Shown: piece after piece, positions 8,342 to 17,049 of the stretch
How the letters are laid out: each line of letters begins with the position of its first letter
Numbering within the stretch: the stretch's first letter is position 1
Assembly (NCBI GenBank): GCA_963785155.1
Contig: CAWAUB010000004.1
Location: 558,001 to 622,000 of the forward strand
Origin: DASUSH01 sp963785155
Lineage (GTDB): Bacteria > Actinomycetota > Thermoleophilia > Solirubrobacterales > 70-9
Direction of reading: 5' to 3'
DNA: 64,000 bases
Made by a program: the position numbers and the translations under genes
The notes under the pieces: model-generated
What the model was told of the DNA's origin: nothing
Database searches by the model: none
Seen by the model: the letters and a program-made list of their open reading frames with translations, nothing else

Positions 8342-9613
8342 CGCACCGGGCGTAGCTGCGCCGGCGCGCCCGCCGCGACCAGGGCCGGGGGCATCGTCAC
8401 GCCGCCCTCGGCGTCCTGGCCGTTCTCGATCAACGCGATGAGGGTGCGGCCGACCGCGACCGCCGTCCCGTTCGCGGTGTGCAGGTGCTCGGGTGCCGCC
8501 TCCGCCTCGGGGCGGAAGCGAGCGTTCAGTCGACGCGCCTGGTAGTCGGTGGTGTTCGAGGTCGAGGTGACCTCGCGATAGCGCTCCTGGCTCGGGATCC
8601 ACGCTTCGCAGTCGAACTTGCGCGCAGCCGGGGCGCCGAGGTCGCCCACCGGTATGTCGACGACGCGGTAGGGAATTTCGAGGGCGACGAGGATCCGTTC
8701 CTGGATCTCGAGCAGCCGCTCATGCTCGGCCCGTTGAATGCTCGGGCTCGCAGAAAGTGAACATCTCGACCTTGTCGAACTGGTGGACACGGAAGATCCC
8801 GCGGGTGTCCTTGCCCGCCGCCCCGGCCTCGCGGCGAAAGCAGGTGGAGATGCCGACGTAGCGCAGGGGCAGCTCTTCGACGGTGACGATCTCGCCGGCA
8901 TGGAGGGCGGCGAGTGAGACCTCAGAGGTACCGACGAGAAAGAGCTCGTCCTGCGGAACCTCGTAGATCATCTCCCGCTCGGCTGGGAAGAAGCCGGTTC
9001 CGTAGAGGGCCTCCTCGCGGACGAGCACTGGCGGCGTGACCGGGACGAAGCCCTCGGGCGCCAGGACGTCGAGGGCGAAGCGGACGAGAGCCAGCTCGAC
9101 CAGGACCAGATCCCCGAGCAGATATGCGAAGCGGGCACCCGAGGCCTCGGCGGCCTTCTCCATGTCGATCAGGCCGAGCTCGCCGGCGAGCTCGAGGTGA
9201 TCGCGGGGCTCGAAGCCGAAATCGGGGCGGTCGCCGACCTCGCGGACGACCACGGCATCCTCCTCAGCCTCGCCGTCCGGCGCCTCCTGCTCGGGCACGT
9301 TGGGGAGCAGGACGGCGAGGGCATCGAGCGCGGCCTCGACCTCGGCGAGCTCCGACTCGAGCCCCTTGATCTCGCCGCCGAGCTCGCGCATCGCTGCGAT
9401 CTCCTCCTCCGCGTCCTCGCCGGCGCGCTTGCGCTCGGCGATCGCGTCGGAGGCCTGGTTGCGGCGCGCGCGGCGCTCCTCGATCCCGGGGAGAAGCTCG
9501 CGGCGGCGTGCGTCGAGCGCGAGCAGCTCGTCGAGCTGCTCGGCTGCGCCACGGCGGGCGAGTGCCTCCCGGACCGGGCCTGGGTCCTCGCGGATCCGCT
9601 TCAGGTCGAGCAG
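8338..9613 (-). CDS. serS: Serine--tRNA ligase, reading frame broken by one extra base
   Basis: SerRS charges tRNA-Ser. The N-terminal coiled-coil arm (LKRIREDPGPVREAL, about residues 3-100) is followed by class II core motifs: VGTSEVSLAALH, CFRREAGAAGKDTRGIFRVHQFDKVE and, in the second frame, the C-terminal motif 3 stretch HTANGTAVAVGRTLIALIENGQ. The frame changes by +1 between 8720 and 8740. Deleting one C from CCC at 8730-8732 restores the expected PEHSTAEHERLLEIQ. Corrected length is about 424 aa, normal for SerRS. A TAG lies 24 nt upstream in frame with no ATG/GTG/TTG after it, so translation probably starts at CTG 9613, with GGAG 8 nt upstream. An essential gene is unlikely to be dead, so sequence error is likely. 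Confidence 0.88.
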
Positions 9614-9634
9614 GGGTCCCGCTCCGGGCGCCCG

Positions 9635-10051
9635 CTACTCCGACTCGGCCGCGTCCGACGCTCCGGGGACGAGCGGATCCTCGACGTCGGAGCCCGAGTA
9701 CTCGGAGACGAACTCAGCGACGCTCTCGGCCTCGTCGCCGACGACGATGTTCTGCGGCATGATCGCGCCGGAGAAGCCGCCGTTCCGGATCGCGTAGAGC
9801 GCGTCCTCGTAGTCGACCGCCCGCTGGTCGAGATTCGGGCCCTGGATGCGCAGCTCGCGCTCGCCGGAGCCCTCCGCGCCGGCCGCGCTCAGCGTGTGGC
9901 ATCCCGAGCAGCGCTTCGAGAAGAGCTCGGCCCCGGCGTAGGCCGGGTCGTCCTCCGGCACGGTGATCCCCTCGCTCCCGCAGGCGGCGAGGAGGAACGC
10001 CGCGGCAAGCGCGGCGAGAACGGCTGGCACTCGGCGGTTGGTGGATCGCAC
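9635..10051 (-). CDS. Small c-type cytochrome lipoprotein
   Basis: The 138-aa product has an N-terminal signal with a lipobox (LLAAC) around residue 24, so it should be anchored to the outer face of the membrane. A single haem-binding CSGCH follows. A distal Met in SGAIMPQNIVVGDE is the likely sixth ligand, giving a class I cytochrome c of electron-transfer type. The start is uncertain: GTG 10051 gives the cleanest signal peptide (MRSTNRRVPAVLAALAAAFL), while a TTG at 10084 is also open. Its TAG lies 24 nt upstream of the CTG start of serS. Partners are unknown; cytochrome oxidase or similar is inference. Confidence 0.8.
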   Translation of the reverse strand: MRSTNRRVPAVLAALAAAFLLAACGSEGITVPEDDPAYAGAELFSKRCSGCHTLSAAGAEGSGERELRIQGPNLDQRAVDYEDALYAIRNGGFSGAIMPQNIVVGDEAESVAEFVSEYSGSDVEDPLVPGASDAAESE

Positions 10052-10076
10052 GGCGGCGGCATCATACTTCCGGCTC

Positions 10077-10589
10077 TTGCGCAACGAACCGCTCGACCCC
10101 TCGCCGGCCCCCGGCCTCGATCAGGCGGGTTTCCGCTCGGCGATGGCGATGCTCCCGACCGGCGTCTCGGTCGTGACCTCGCTCGCGGGCGGCGAGCCGG
10201 CTGGAGCGACGGCCGGAGCCGTCTCCTCACTGTCGCTCGAGCCACCCCTGATGCTCGCCTGCCTCGACCTCGGCTCGCGCACCCTCGACTCGGTCCGCGA
10301 ATCTCGGCGGTTCGGCGTCAACGTGCTCGCGGCGGCGAGCGAGGACCTCGCCCACCGCTTCTCGACCAAGGAGCACCCGACGGTGAAGTGGGGCGGCGTC
10401 GAGTGGTCCGAGCGCTCGGGCGTCCCGTGGATCGGCGGCTGCGTGCTCAACGTCGCCTGCTCCCTGCTCGAGCTGCACGAGGGAGGCGACCACGTGATCG
10501 CGACCGGTGAGGTTCTGGAGCTAGAAGCCCCCGGCGGCGACCCGCTCGTGTTCCTGGGCGGGGAGTACCGCCCGCTTCGCTCGGACTAG
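10077..10589 (+). CDS. Flavin reductase-like (FMN-binding split barrel) protein
   Basis: The family reduces flavin with NAD(P)H and often supplies FMNH2 to a monooxygenase. The motif MLPTGVSVVTSLAGGEPAGATAGAVSSLSLEPPL (N-terminal third) and the SRRFGVNVLAAASEDLAHRFS segment match the flavin reductase domain, and the C-terminus H-x-V-x-x-GEVLELE is typical. The length of about 170 aa fits. The start is ambiguous: I use TTG 10077 because the domain begins about 15 residues later; an open frame extends to 9963 but overlaps the divergent cytochrome gene. The stop shares CTAG with the convergent gene at 10586. Confidence 0.78.
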   Translation: MRNEPLDPSPAPGLDQAGFRSAMAMLPTGVSVVTSLAGGEPAGATAGAVSSLSLEPPLMLACLDLGSRTLDSVRESRRFGVNVLAAASEDLAHRFSTKEHPTVKWGGVEWSERSGVPWIGGCVLNVACSLLELHEGGDHVIATGEVLELEAPGGDPLVFLGGEYRPLRSD

Positions 10590-11920
10590 CGCGGGGCGAT
10601 CAGCACGCCGGCAAGGTGGCAGAAGTTCTGCGTGGGATCGGGGTCGTTGGCCTTCCAGCGCGAGGAGAGGAAGAGCTTGCCCTTGGACGGCCCGAAATCG
10701 GCCACGACGAGGCCGTTGTTCGGCATGTCGTAGCGGAACGGGCCCTGTGACTGCGAGCTGGTCGAGGGCACCGATCCCTCGTACGCGGTGAAGTCGGCGC
10801 TGGTCACGCCTGCGGCCGGGAAGAGGGTGAAACGGCGGATCCCGTTGACGCCGGGCTGGCAGTCGACGCGAGCGCTGCCGAGGCCGGGCAGGTCGGCGGT
10901 CCAGGCGCCGTTACCCGAGGACGCCCCTTCACCCCGCCAGTTGACGACGAGCGAGCGGGCCACTGGCGGGTCGGCGCCGGCGGCCTCGGTTGTGAAGTTG
11001 GCATCCACGTGGCAGCGCGACTTCGACCCGTCTGTGAAGTCCCACTGCCAGGAGAGCTCGACCGCGGTCGGCGGGCCACCGACGCCACCGACCGCGCCAT
11101 AGGGCATGCGATCGGAGATCACCCCGGTGAGGGTTCCCGTCGACCGTCCTTCGGGGGTGGGCCCGAACTTGTTGAAGCCGAGGTTGAACTCGATCCCACC
11201 GAAGGCATTCGTGGAGGCTTCCTGGACCGAGCCCTCCTCGAAGGCGTCGTCCCAGCGCCGGTAGGTGAATGCGACGATCGCAGTTTCGCGATTCGGGTCG
11301 TCGGGGATGACGCGGATCCACTGGGTGTCGGGCCGGCAGACGACGACGCCGCGGCCAACCCCCGGCACGTTGAAGTCCTTGACGTCGTTGCCCTCGAAGT
11401 TGCCACCGGACCAGTCGAGCGTCAGCCCCTGGAAGTTCGCACCGGGAACGCCGGGGATTCCCGGGTCGCCGCTCGGGCCGCCACCGGTGCCACCACCACC
11501 GCCGCTACCGCCGGCGTCGAAGAACGTGACCGGCTTCGTCGCAGCCTTGCGCTTGTCGCAGCCTTTCGATGTGCCGGAGGCAACGAGGTCGTAGCCCTCC
11601 TCGGCCTCGAGCGGGGCAACGAACTCCAGCGGCACGCTCTGCCTGCCGGTGATCTTGCCCTCGGCCGTGCCGAAGGCGACCATCGTCCCGCGGAGCTTGA
11701 CCTTCACCTTCACCCCGCGCAGCTTCGCCCCATCGCGGGGCTTGACGTTCACGTAGGCGCGGCGCTCGAACTCGTCGACCTCGTTGGTCGGAGAGGAGAC
11801 CTTTGCCGGCAAACCATTGCCGCACGCCCGGGCCTGCGCCTGCGGCGCAGTCGTGAGCATCGTGAGCGCCGCGAAAGCGAGAGGTACCGCCGCCACGGCC
11901 GCAATCGGCCGCCGGACCAT
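10586..11920 (-). CDS. Secreted protein with two related beta-rich repeats, function unknown
   Basis: This 444-aa protein starts with a clear signal peptide (about residues 1-30, ending TAPQAQARA). A first beta-rich domain (about 35-140) leads to a Gly-rich linker (GGSGGGGGTGGG). Two similar units follow: one around LDWSGGNFEG...GVGRGVVVCRPDTQWIRVIP and one around VVNWRGEGASSG...GLGSARVDCQPGVNGIRRFTLFP. Each has paired Cys that may form disulphides. I know no family name for it. I start at ATG 11920; an upstream in-frame start at 11950 only adds residues before the signal peptide. A TACCCT box lies 6 nt before it. It is exported and likely cell-surface or extracellular. Confidence 0.65.
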   Translation of the reverse strand: MVRRPIAAVAAVPLAFAALTMLTTAPQAQARACGNGLPAKVSSPTNEVDEFERRAYVNVKPRDGAKLRGVKVKVKLRGTMVAFGTAEGKITGRQSVPLEFVAPLEAEEGYDLVASGTSKGCDKRKAATKPVTFFDAGGSGGGGGTGGGPSGDPGIPGVPGANFQGLTLDWSGGNFEGNDVKDFNVPGVGRGVVVCRPDTQWIRVIPDDPNRETAIVAFTYRRWDDAFEEGSVQEASTNAFGGIEFNLGFNKFGPTPEGRSTGTLTGVISDRMPYGAVGGVGGPPTAVELSWQWDFTDGSKSRCHVDANFTTEAAGADPPVARSLVVNWRGEGASSGNGAWTADLPGLGSARVDCQPGVNGIRRFTLFPAAGVTSADFTAYEGSVPSTSSQSQGPFRYDMPNNGLVVADFGPSKGKLFLSSRWKANDPDPTQNFCHLAGVLIAPR

Positions 11921-11999
11921 GCATCCAGGGTAGTTACGGAGGGTTCCCACTACCTAAAGGAACGCAGGCCGCGCGGACGGGTTGCGCACCGAGGTGAAA

Positions 12000-13541
12000 T
12001 CAGGCACCGCGACGGCGAACGCGCTCGCAGCCACGCACGCGGTCGCGCTGGTCGGCGATCGCCCTGTCGCGGCCTCGGCCGCAGTCGAGGATGTCGCGGC
12101 CCTGCCCCCCGCGAAGGCAATCGCGGCCGCGCCGGCCCATGAGCCGGTCCCGCCCGGCGAGGCCGACGAGACGATCCGATCCCCGGGTGCCGCGGAGCCT
12201 GTCCGCCTCGGCGGTACCCGCAACACGATTGGCGCAGTCGGCCGCGCCGCCACTGCCGCCGCCGCCGCTCGAGGCCGCGTTGCAACCGCGCGCCTCGAAG
12301 TCGGTCTTGGTCGTGTGGGTGCCGACGGGGAGGTACTCGCCGATCACATCGGTCTCCGTCCCGGCCTCGGCGACGTTCTGGATCGCCTGCGCGAAATCGA
12401 CCGAGGGCAACATGTGGCGGAGCAGCGGCAGGCCGTCGGGCTGGGCGCCCCAGCGAAGGAAGTTGACGCCGCACTCACGGGTTGCGTTGTCGGGCCTCGT
12501 GCCGGGCGTGGACATGACGATCGTGTAGCGGCCCTCCTCGTTCTTCACCACCTGCTCGTCGTAGAGGCAGTCGATCACGCGCTGGCTCGCGAACTCGTTC
12601 TCGCAGAGTGACCAGTAGCGGACCTGCCCGGACTCCATCACCGGGTTGCCCTCGAGGGTGCGCGGTGTCGTCGGCGCCTTGCCCTCGAGCACCAGCACAG
12701 GCCCGATGCCACGGCTGGCCAGAGCGAGCGTGTAGGCGTTGTCGACGTTGGAGAGGAAGCCGCCCTGCGGATCGCGGGGCACGATGTCGCGGCCGGCACC
12801 TGCCGGGGTGGCCTGGAGCGGATACGAGAAGGCCTGCGCGTAGTTGAAGAACGCCTCCCAGCGGATCGGGTCCTCCGCGCCCGGGTTCGCGGGCGCGGCG
12901 CCCAGGCCGTCGAGGTCCGCGTGCAGCCCGTCGATCGTCGGGCCGACGACCGTGTCCCGCGCCGCGCAGGTGAGCGGCTGGTCGAGCGTCGTGCCGTCCG
13001 GGAGCTTCAAGGAGACCTCGGGCAGGTCGACGCCACCGTCGACCGGCAGGCCCTTGTCGGGCACGTAGACGCGGTAGATGATCTGCCCGAAGACGGCGCC
13101 CTGGTCGGCGGTGTTCAGGTAGACCGTGTTCGGCTCCCGTTGCTCGGGCGGCACGCCGGAGACGACCCGCACCGTGTAGTCGCGCGACTCGCCCGTCCGG
13201 GAGGCGCCGGCGACGAACGGGTTGGCGGATCCGGGGTCCGGCCCGATGTCGACGTCGGCGAGGGCGTCGGTCGGGCGCAACGCCGGGTCGTAGACGTTGA
13301 ACGAGAAGTAGCGAGAGTGCGGGTAGCGGCCCTTGAGGATCAGCTCCGCGCCGGGTGGCAGCGGGAAGGCCGACACCCAGTAGCGGGCGCCCAGATCCGG
13401 GTAGGCGATGTTGACCGCGCGGCTGCCGCCCTGCCAGAAGCAATCGCGGTCCGCGGCCGGCGGCTCGTCCTGCCCAGACGCGATCGGCGCAAACGCGAGC
13501 AGCGCGAGCACGGCGAGGCCAAATGTCGAGATCCCCCTCAA
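12000..13541 (-). CDS. Secreted protein with C-terminal degenerate RTX-like repeats
   Basis: This 513-aa protein has a signal peptide (about 1-25, ending IASGQ), a long domain of unknown function (about 30-430; Trp/Tyr-rich, for example YPDLGARYWVSAFPLPPGAELILKG), and a C-terminal run of short repeats such as TRGSDRLVGLAGRDRLMGRRGRD. The repeats look like the GGxGxD calcium-binding nonapeptides of RTX proteins but with many Arg. The start is TTG 13541, supported by GAGGA about 7 nt upstream; the frame further upstream only covers the next gene. It lies 22 nt after the membrane protein gene, so the two are probably co-transcribed. Confidence 0.65.
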   Translation of the reverse strand: MRGISTFGLAVLALLAFAPIASGQDEPPAADRDCFWQGGSRAVNIAYPDLGARYWVSAFPLPPGAELILKGRYPHSRYFSFNVYDPALRPTDALADVDIGPDPGSANPFVAGASRTGESRDYTVRVVSGVPPEQREPNTVYLNTADQGAVFGQIIYRVYVPDKGLPVDGGVDLPEVSLKLPDGTTLDQPLTCAARDTVVGPTIDGLHADLDGLGAAPANPGAEDPIRWEAFFNYAQAFSYPLQATPAGAGRDIVPRDPQGGFLSNVDNAYTLALASRGIGPVLVLEGKAPTTPRTLEGNPVMESGQVRYWSLCENEFASQRVIDCLYDEQVVKNEEGRYTIVMSTPGTRPDNATRECGVNFLRWGAQPDGLPLLRHMLPSVDFAQAIQNVAEAGTETDVIGEYLPVGTHTTKTDFEARGCNAASSGGGGSGGAADCANRVAGTAEADRLRGTRGSDRLVGLAGRDRLMGRRGRDCLRGGQGRDILDCGRGRDRAIADQRDRVRGCERVRRRGA

Positions 13542-13563
13542 GATCGTTTCCTCGCCGGAAAGC

Positions 13564-13983
13564 CTAGAGACCGCCGCTGATCGCGGCGGCACGTAGGGCG
13601 AGGCCGAAGACGACCAGCATCGAGAGGGCCATGATCCCCGTCTCGTCGCGAGTGATCGCCAGGGCGACCTCGCGCTTGCGGCCGTCGGGCAGAGCGTCGA
13701 AGTCGAGGCCCTCGAGCTCGCGGTCTGCGACGCCAGAGCGGGCGCCCTCGCCGAGGAAGGAGACGAGTAGCGGGAGCAGTCCGTAGACATAGTGCAGGCC
13801 GTCCGCGGGCTCGCGGCCGATGACGAGGAGCAGGGTGCCGAGCAGGATCTGGACGACGATCAGGACCTGCGCGGTGCGGAGGACGTACCAGAAGCCGACC
13901 GACGGCCGGCGGCGGAGCCAGCAGACGCCGCCCCAGACGCCGGCGACGAGGGATGACGCGACGACCGCGATCCCGGTCCACAT
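13564..13983 (-). CDS. Four-helix integral membrane protein, function unknown
   Basis: The 139-residue product has about four hydrophobic segments: near residues 3-22, 34-55, 60-82 and, after a charged loop containing GLDFDALPDGRKREVAL, one close to the C-terminus. A His in HMWTG at the start and another in LHYVYG lie at helix ends and could bind a metal or haem, but I do not recognise a family with certainty. The start may be ATG 13983 or the TTG at 14004. It is divergent to nuoA and upstream of the RTX-like secreted gene. Confidence 0.55.
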   Translation of the reverse strand: MWTGIAVVASSLVAGVWGGVCWLRRRPSVGFWYVLRTAQVLIVVQILLGTLLLVIGREPADGLHYVYGLLPLLVSFLGEGARSGVADRELEGLDFDALPDGRKREVALAITRDETGIMALSMLVVFGLALRAAAISGGL

Positions 13984-14056
13984 GTGCAGATCTGCCTCGG
14001 TCAATTCGGCTTTCTAATGCGAAAAATCACTATGTAACACCGTGCCACAAAGTAGA

Positions 14057-14062
14057 TAGGCT
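14057..14062 (+). promoter_or_regulatory. Predicted -10 box (TAGGCT) for a leaderless nuoA transcript
   Basis: TAGGCT ends 8 nt before the GTG of nuoA, with no Shine-Dalgarno sequence between. The same box-to-start distance recurs at several other genes in the window. The segment upstream (14010-14056) is the most AT-rich DNA in the neighbourhood. No convincing -35 is visible. Confidence 0.4.
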
Positions 14063-14070
14063 CCGCACGC

Positions 14071-14430
14071 GTGCTTCAGGGCTACCTACCCGTGATCGTT
14101 TTCACCGGCCTGGGCCTGGTCGTCGGGTTAGCCCTCATCACCCTCAACCACCTGCTCGGGCCCAAGCGGCCCAGCGAGGTCAAGTCCGAGCCCTATGAGT
14201 GCGGCCTGCCCACCGAGGTCACGCGGACATTTCGCTTCGGGATCAGCTTCTACATGGTCGCGATGCTCTTCATCCTCTTCGACATCGAGGTCGTCTTCCT
14301 CTACCCGGTCGGGGTGATCCTGCAGGGCGCCGACTCGTTCTTCGTGCTCGCGGAGATCCTCATCTTCGTCGCCCTCCTGCTCGTGGCGCTGGTCTACGTC
14401 TGGCGTCGTGGAGCCCTCGATTGGAGGTAG
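14071..14430 (+). CDS. nuoA: NADH-quinone oxidoreductase subunit A
   Basis: This 119-aa membrane subunit of complex I has three transmembrane helices. The family signature KSEPYECGLP (loop Cys) is present, followed by RFRFG-type sequence (TFRFGISFYMVAMLFILFDIEVVFLYP). The membrane Asp/Glu in FDIEVVF is conserved. It is the first gene of nuoABCDEFGHI and begins with GTG directly downstream of a predicted promoter. The next gene, nuoB, starts 10 nt before its end. Confidence 0.95.
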   Translation: MLQGYLPVIVFTGLGLVVGLALITLNHLLGPKRPSEVKSEPYECGLPTEVTRTFRFGISFYMVAMLFILFDIEVVFLYPVGVILQGADSFFVLAEILIFVALLLVALVYVWRRGALDWR

Positions 14431-15170
14431 TCCGCCGAGAGAAGCTGCGGGCGGCCGCCCCGCTCGAGCAGCCCAAGACACGGGAGGAGCTGCGGATCCG
14501 CCAGCTGCGCGCCCGCGACCTGCTCCGCGGCGACCTCGAGGGGGAGGAACTCCAGGCCCACGTCGAGGAGTCGGTGCTGACGACGACGCTCGAGAAGGCG
14601 CTCAACTGGGGGCGAGCGAACGCCATGTTCCCGGCGACCTTCGGGCTCGCCTGCTGCGCGATCGAGATGATGTCGATCGTCTCGCCTCGATACGACATCG
14701 CCCGCTTCGGCGCTGAGGCGATGCGCGCCTCCCCGCGCCAGGCGGACTTCATCATCCTCTCGGGCCGGGTCTCGATCAAGATGGCGCCGGTCGTCCGCCG
14801 CATCTACGACCAGATGCTGGAGCCGAAGTGGTCGATCTCGATGGGCGCCTGCTCCTCCTCTGGCGGGATGTTCGCCAACTACGCCGTTGTCCAGGGCGCC
14901 GACAAGTTCATGCCGGTCGACATGCACGTCCCCGGCTGCCCGCCGCGGCCGGAGGCTCTGCTCTACGGGTTCAACAAGCTGCAGAAGATGATCCTCGGCC
15001 ATCCCGACCCGGGCTGGCGCCAGCGCTACAACGCCGAGGGGACCGAGGAATGGGCGCGCGGCGCCGACCTGGCGTCGCCCGAAGAGCTGGCGGCATACGA
15101 GAAGGCCCGGGAGATCGCGAAGGCATCGACCCCGATGTCAACACGCGCCGGCAGCGGTCCAGGGGCCTGA
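14421..15170 (+). CDS. nuoB: NADH-quinone oxidoreductase subunit B
   Basis: This subunit carries the N2 [4Fe-4S] cluster that passes electrons to quinone. The four Cys ligands are in GLACCAIEMMS, ISMGACSSSGG and VPGCPPRPEALL. It has an N-terminal extension of about 50 charged residues before the conserved core and a C-terminal tail of about 40 residues. The start is TTG 14421, with GGAG at 14410-14413 in nuoA; it overlaps nuoA by 10 nt. A much longer open frame from 14199 is nuoA read out of frame. It is followed by a 53-nt spacer holding repeat element A. Confidence 0.93.
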   Translation: MEVVRREKLRAAAPLEQPKTREELRIRQLRARDLLRGDLEGEELQAHVEESVLTTTLEKALNWGRANAMFPATFGLACCAIEMMSIVSPRYDIARFGAEAMRASPRQADFIILSGRVSIKMAPVVRRIYDQMLEPKWSISMGACSSSGGMFANYAVVQGADKFMPVDMHVPGCPPRPEALLYGFNKLQKMILGHPDPGWRQRYNAEGTEEWARGADLASPEELAAYEKAREIAKASTPMSTRAGSGPGA

Positions 15171-15181
15171 CGTGGGCCCGA

Positions 15182-15210
15182 CGGGAGCGGACGCGAAGCG
15201 GAGCATCCCG
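15182..15210 (+). repeat. Structured boundary repeat, copy A (nuoB/nuoC spacer)
   Basis: The stem CGGGA (15182-15186) pairs with TCCCG (15206-15210). Inside it are a G-C pair with a bulged A and the invariant 16-nt core with GCGAAGC. Directly after the stem comes GGAGGTGTTT, whose GGAGG (15210-15214) is the ribosome-binding site of nuoC. Copies B and C have the same core and the same GGAGGTGT flank but different, still complementary stems. A GTG at 15172 opens a 19-codon ORF through the element ending at 15231, for which there is little support. Confidence 0.7.
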
Positions 15211-15223
15211 GAGGTGTTTGTTC

Positions 15224-15793
15224 TTGCCTGATGCGCCTGGGCTCGAGCTCATCTCGCAGGACCTGAACGACGCGCACGAGGGCGCGATCCTCGGCACCTA
15301 CCACGAGCGCGGCCAGGCCTGCCTGATCGCGGATCCCGAGCAGATCGTCGAGGTGCTGACCTGGCTGCGCGACACGCCGGGCCAGGAGTACCGCTTCCTC
15401 GCAAGCGTCCACGGTGTCGACTACCTGCCGGCCGAGCCGCGCTTCGGCGTCCACTACGAGCTGCTCAACATGCCCCGGGTGGAGCGGCTGCGGGTCCGCG
15501 CGGCGCTCGCCGACCCCGGCGAGCCGGAGTTGCCCGAGCTGGACTCGGTCGTTGATCTGTTCCCGACCGCGGACCACCAGGAGCGCGAGGTCTACGACTT
15601 CTTCGGGATCGTCTTCCGCGGCCACCCCGATCTGCGCCGCATCCTGATGCCCGAGGACTACGTCGGCTGGCCGCAGCGGCGCGACTTCCCGATCGGCGGC
15701 GAGCCGGTCACCTTCACCGTCCACGAGCAGGAGGCCGGCTGGTACCAGGACCCGAGCGTCACGCCCTCCGCGCCGAAGGGGATCGGCCGATGA
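15224..15793 (+). CDS. nuoC: NADH-quinone oxidoreductase subunit C
   Basis: This 189-aa peripheral-arm subunit (30-kDa type) has the family hallmark HQEREVYDFFGIVFRGHPDLRRILMPEDYVGWPQRRDFPIGG. The N-terminal part contains FLASVHGVDYLP. The start TTG 15224 is set by GGAGG at 15210-15214 (9-nt spacing), which is supplied by repeat A; a TTG at 15218 would be too close. The longer frame from 14828 lies over nuoB. The stop overlaps the ATG of nuoD (ATGA). Confidence 0.93.
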   Translation: MPDAPGLELISQDLNDAHEGAILGTYHERGQACLIADPEQIVEVLTWLRDTPGQEYRFLASVHGVDYLPAEPRFGVHYELLNMPRVERLRVRAALADPGEPELPELDSVVDLFPTADHQEREVYDFFGIVFRGHPDLRRILMPEDYVGWPQRRDFPIGGEPVTFTVHEQEAGWYQDPSVTPSAPKGIGR

Positions 15794-17049
15794 GCACGAT
15801 CGCCGACCGCGAGACGCTCGAGCGCAGCGAGGACCCGGTCGGGCAGAGCCCGGTCGAGCGCACGGCGCTGACCGAGGACCTCGAGCAGGAAGTGATGACG
15901 ATCAACATGGGGCCGCACCATCCCGCGACCCACGGCGTCCTGCGGCTGATCCTCACCCTGCGCGGGGAATACGTCGAGGAAGTGAAGCCGGTGATCGGCT
16001 ACCTCCACACGGGGATCGAGAAGAACTGCGAGGCGAAGTCCTACTGGAAGGTCATCCCGTTCGTCGAGCGGATGGACTACATCTCCTACTTCTTCCAGAT
16101 GGAGGCGTTCTGCGGCGCCGTCGAGAACATGCTGGAGCTCGAGGTGCCGCGGCGAGCTCAGTGGCTGCGCACGCTCCACCTGGAGCTGAACCGGATCCAC
16201 TCGCACCTGGTCTGGCTCGGCACGTCGGCGCTCGACCTCGGCGCGATGTCGATGTTCTTCTACTGCTTCCGCGATCGCGACCGGATCCTCGACCTCTTCG
16301 AGATGTCGACCGGCCAGCGGATGCACACGCGCTATTTCCAGGTCGGCGGCGTGATGGAGGACATCCCGACCGACTTCGCCGAGCGCGTGCTGGCCTTCTG
16401 CGACGAGATGCCCTCGCGGGTCGATCAGTTCGAGGCGATCCTGAACAAGAACGAGATCTTCCTGCAGCGGACCAAGGGGATCGGGATCGTGTCGCGGGAG
16501 CGGCTGCTCGAGTTCGGCGTGACCGGCCCGCTCCTGCGCGCCGCCGGCGAGCCTTGGGACCTGCGCAAGGTCGCTCCGTACGCGGCCTACGACGAGGTCG
16601 AGTTCAACGTCCCGGTGGGCACGGTCGGGGACGGCTACGACCGCTACCGCGTCCGGGCCGCGGAAATCCGGGAGTCGGTGAAGATCATCCGCCAGTGCGT
16701 CGAGGGCCTACCCGAAGGCCCGTACATCGCCGACGACCGCAAGATCTGTCTGCCCCCGCGCAACGAGCTCTCGACCTCGATGGAGGCGCTCATCCACCAC
16801 TTCAAGCTCGTCACCGAGGGCTTTCGGGTCCCGCCCGGCGAGTACTACAACCCGATCGAGTCGCCGCGCGGGGAGCTGGGCTGCTATGTCCTCGCCGACG
16901 GCTCGGCGAAGCCGGCCCGGGTCCATTTCCGTGACGCCTCGTTCGTCAACATCCAGGCGCTGCGCGAGATGTGCGTCGGCGGCCTGATCGCCGATTTGAT
17001 CCAGAACCTGGCGATGCTCGACCCGATCCTCGGGGGAATCGACCGCTGA
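15790..17049 (+). CDS. nuoD: NADH-quinone oxidoreductase subunit D
   Basis: This 419-aa 49-kDa-type subunit forms the quinone site with NuoB. The conserved phrases NMGPHHPATHGVLRLILTL, GYLHTGIEKNCEAK, ELNRIHSHLVWLG and ESPRGELGCYVLADG are all present. An N-terminal polar extension of about 35 residues precedes the core. The ATG overlaps the nuoC stop, and the nuoE ATG overlaps its TGA. Cytoplasmic side of complex I. Confidence 0.96.
   Translation: MSTIADRETLERSEDPVGQSPVERTALTEDLEQEVMTINMGPHHPATHGVLRLILTLRGEYVEEVKPVIGYLHTGIEKNCEAKSYWKVIPFVERMDYISYFFQMEAFCGAVENMLELEVPRRAQWLRTLHLELNRIHSHLVWLGTSALDLGAMSMFFYCFRDRDRILDLFEMSTGQRMHTRYFQVGGVMEDIPTDFAERVLAFCDEMPSRVDQFEAILNKNEIFLQRTKGIGIVSRERLLEFGVTGPLLRAAGEPWDLRKVAPYAAYDEVEFNVPVGTVGDGYDRYRVRAAEIRESVKIIRQCVEGLPEGPYIADDRKICLPPRNELSTSMEALIHHFKLVTEGFRVPPGEYYNPIESPRGELGCYVLADGSAKPARVHFRDASFVNIQALREMCVGGLIADLIQNLAMLDPILGGIDR

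Noticed and set aside
15172..15231. 19-codon ORF (GTG start) through repeat A, ending inside nuoC
   Set aside because: It has no twin of the same sequence, lacks the tight overlap with nuoB, and nuoC has its own ribosome-binding site; listed only within the repeat entry.
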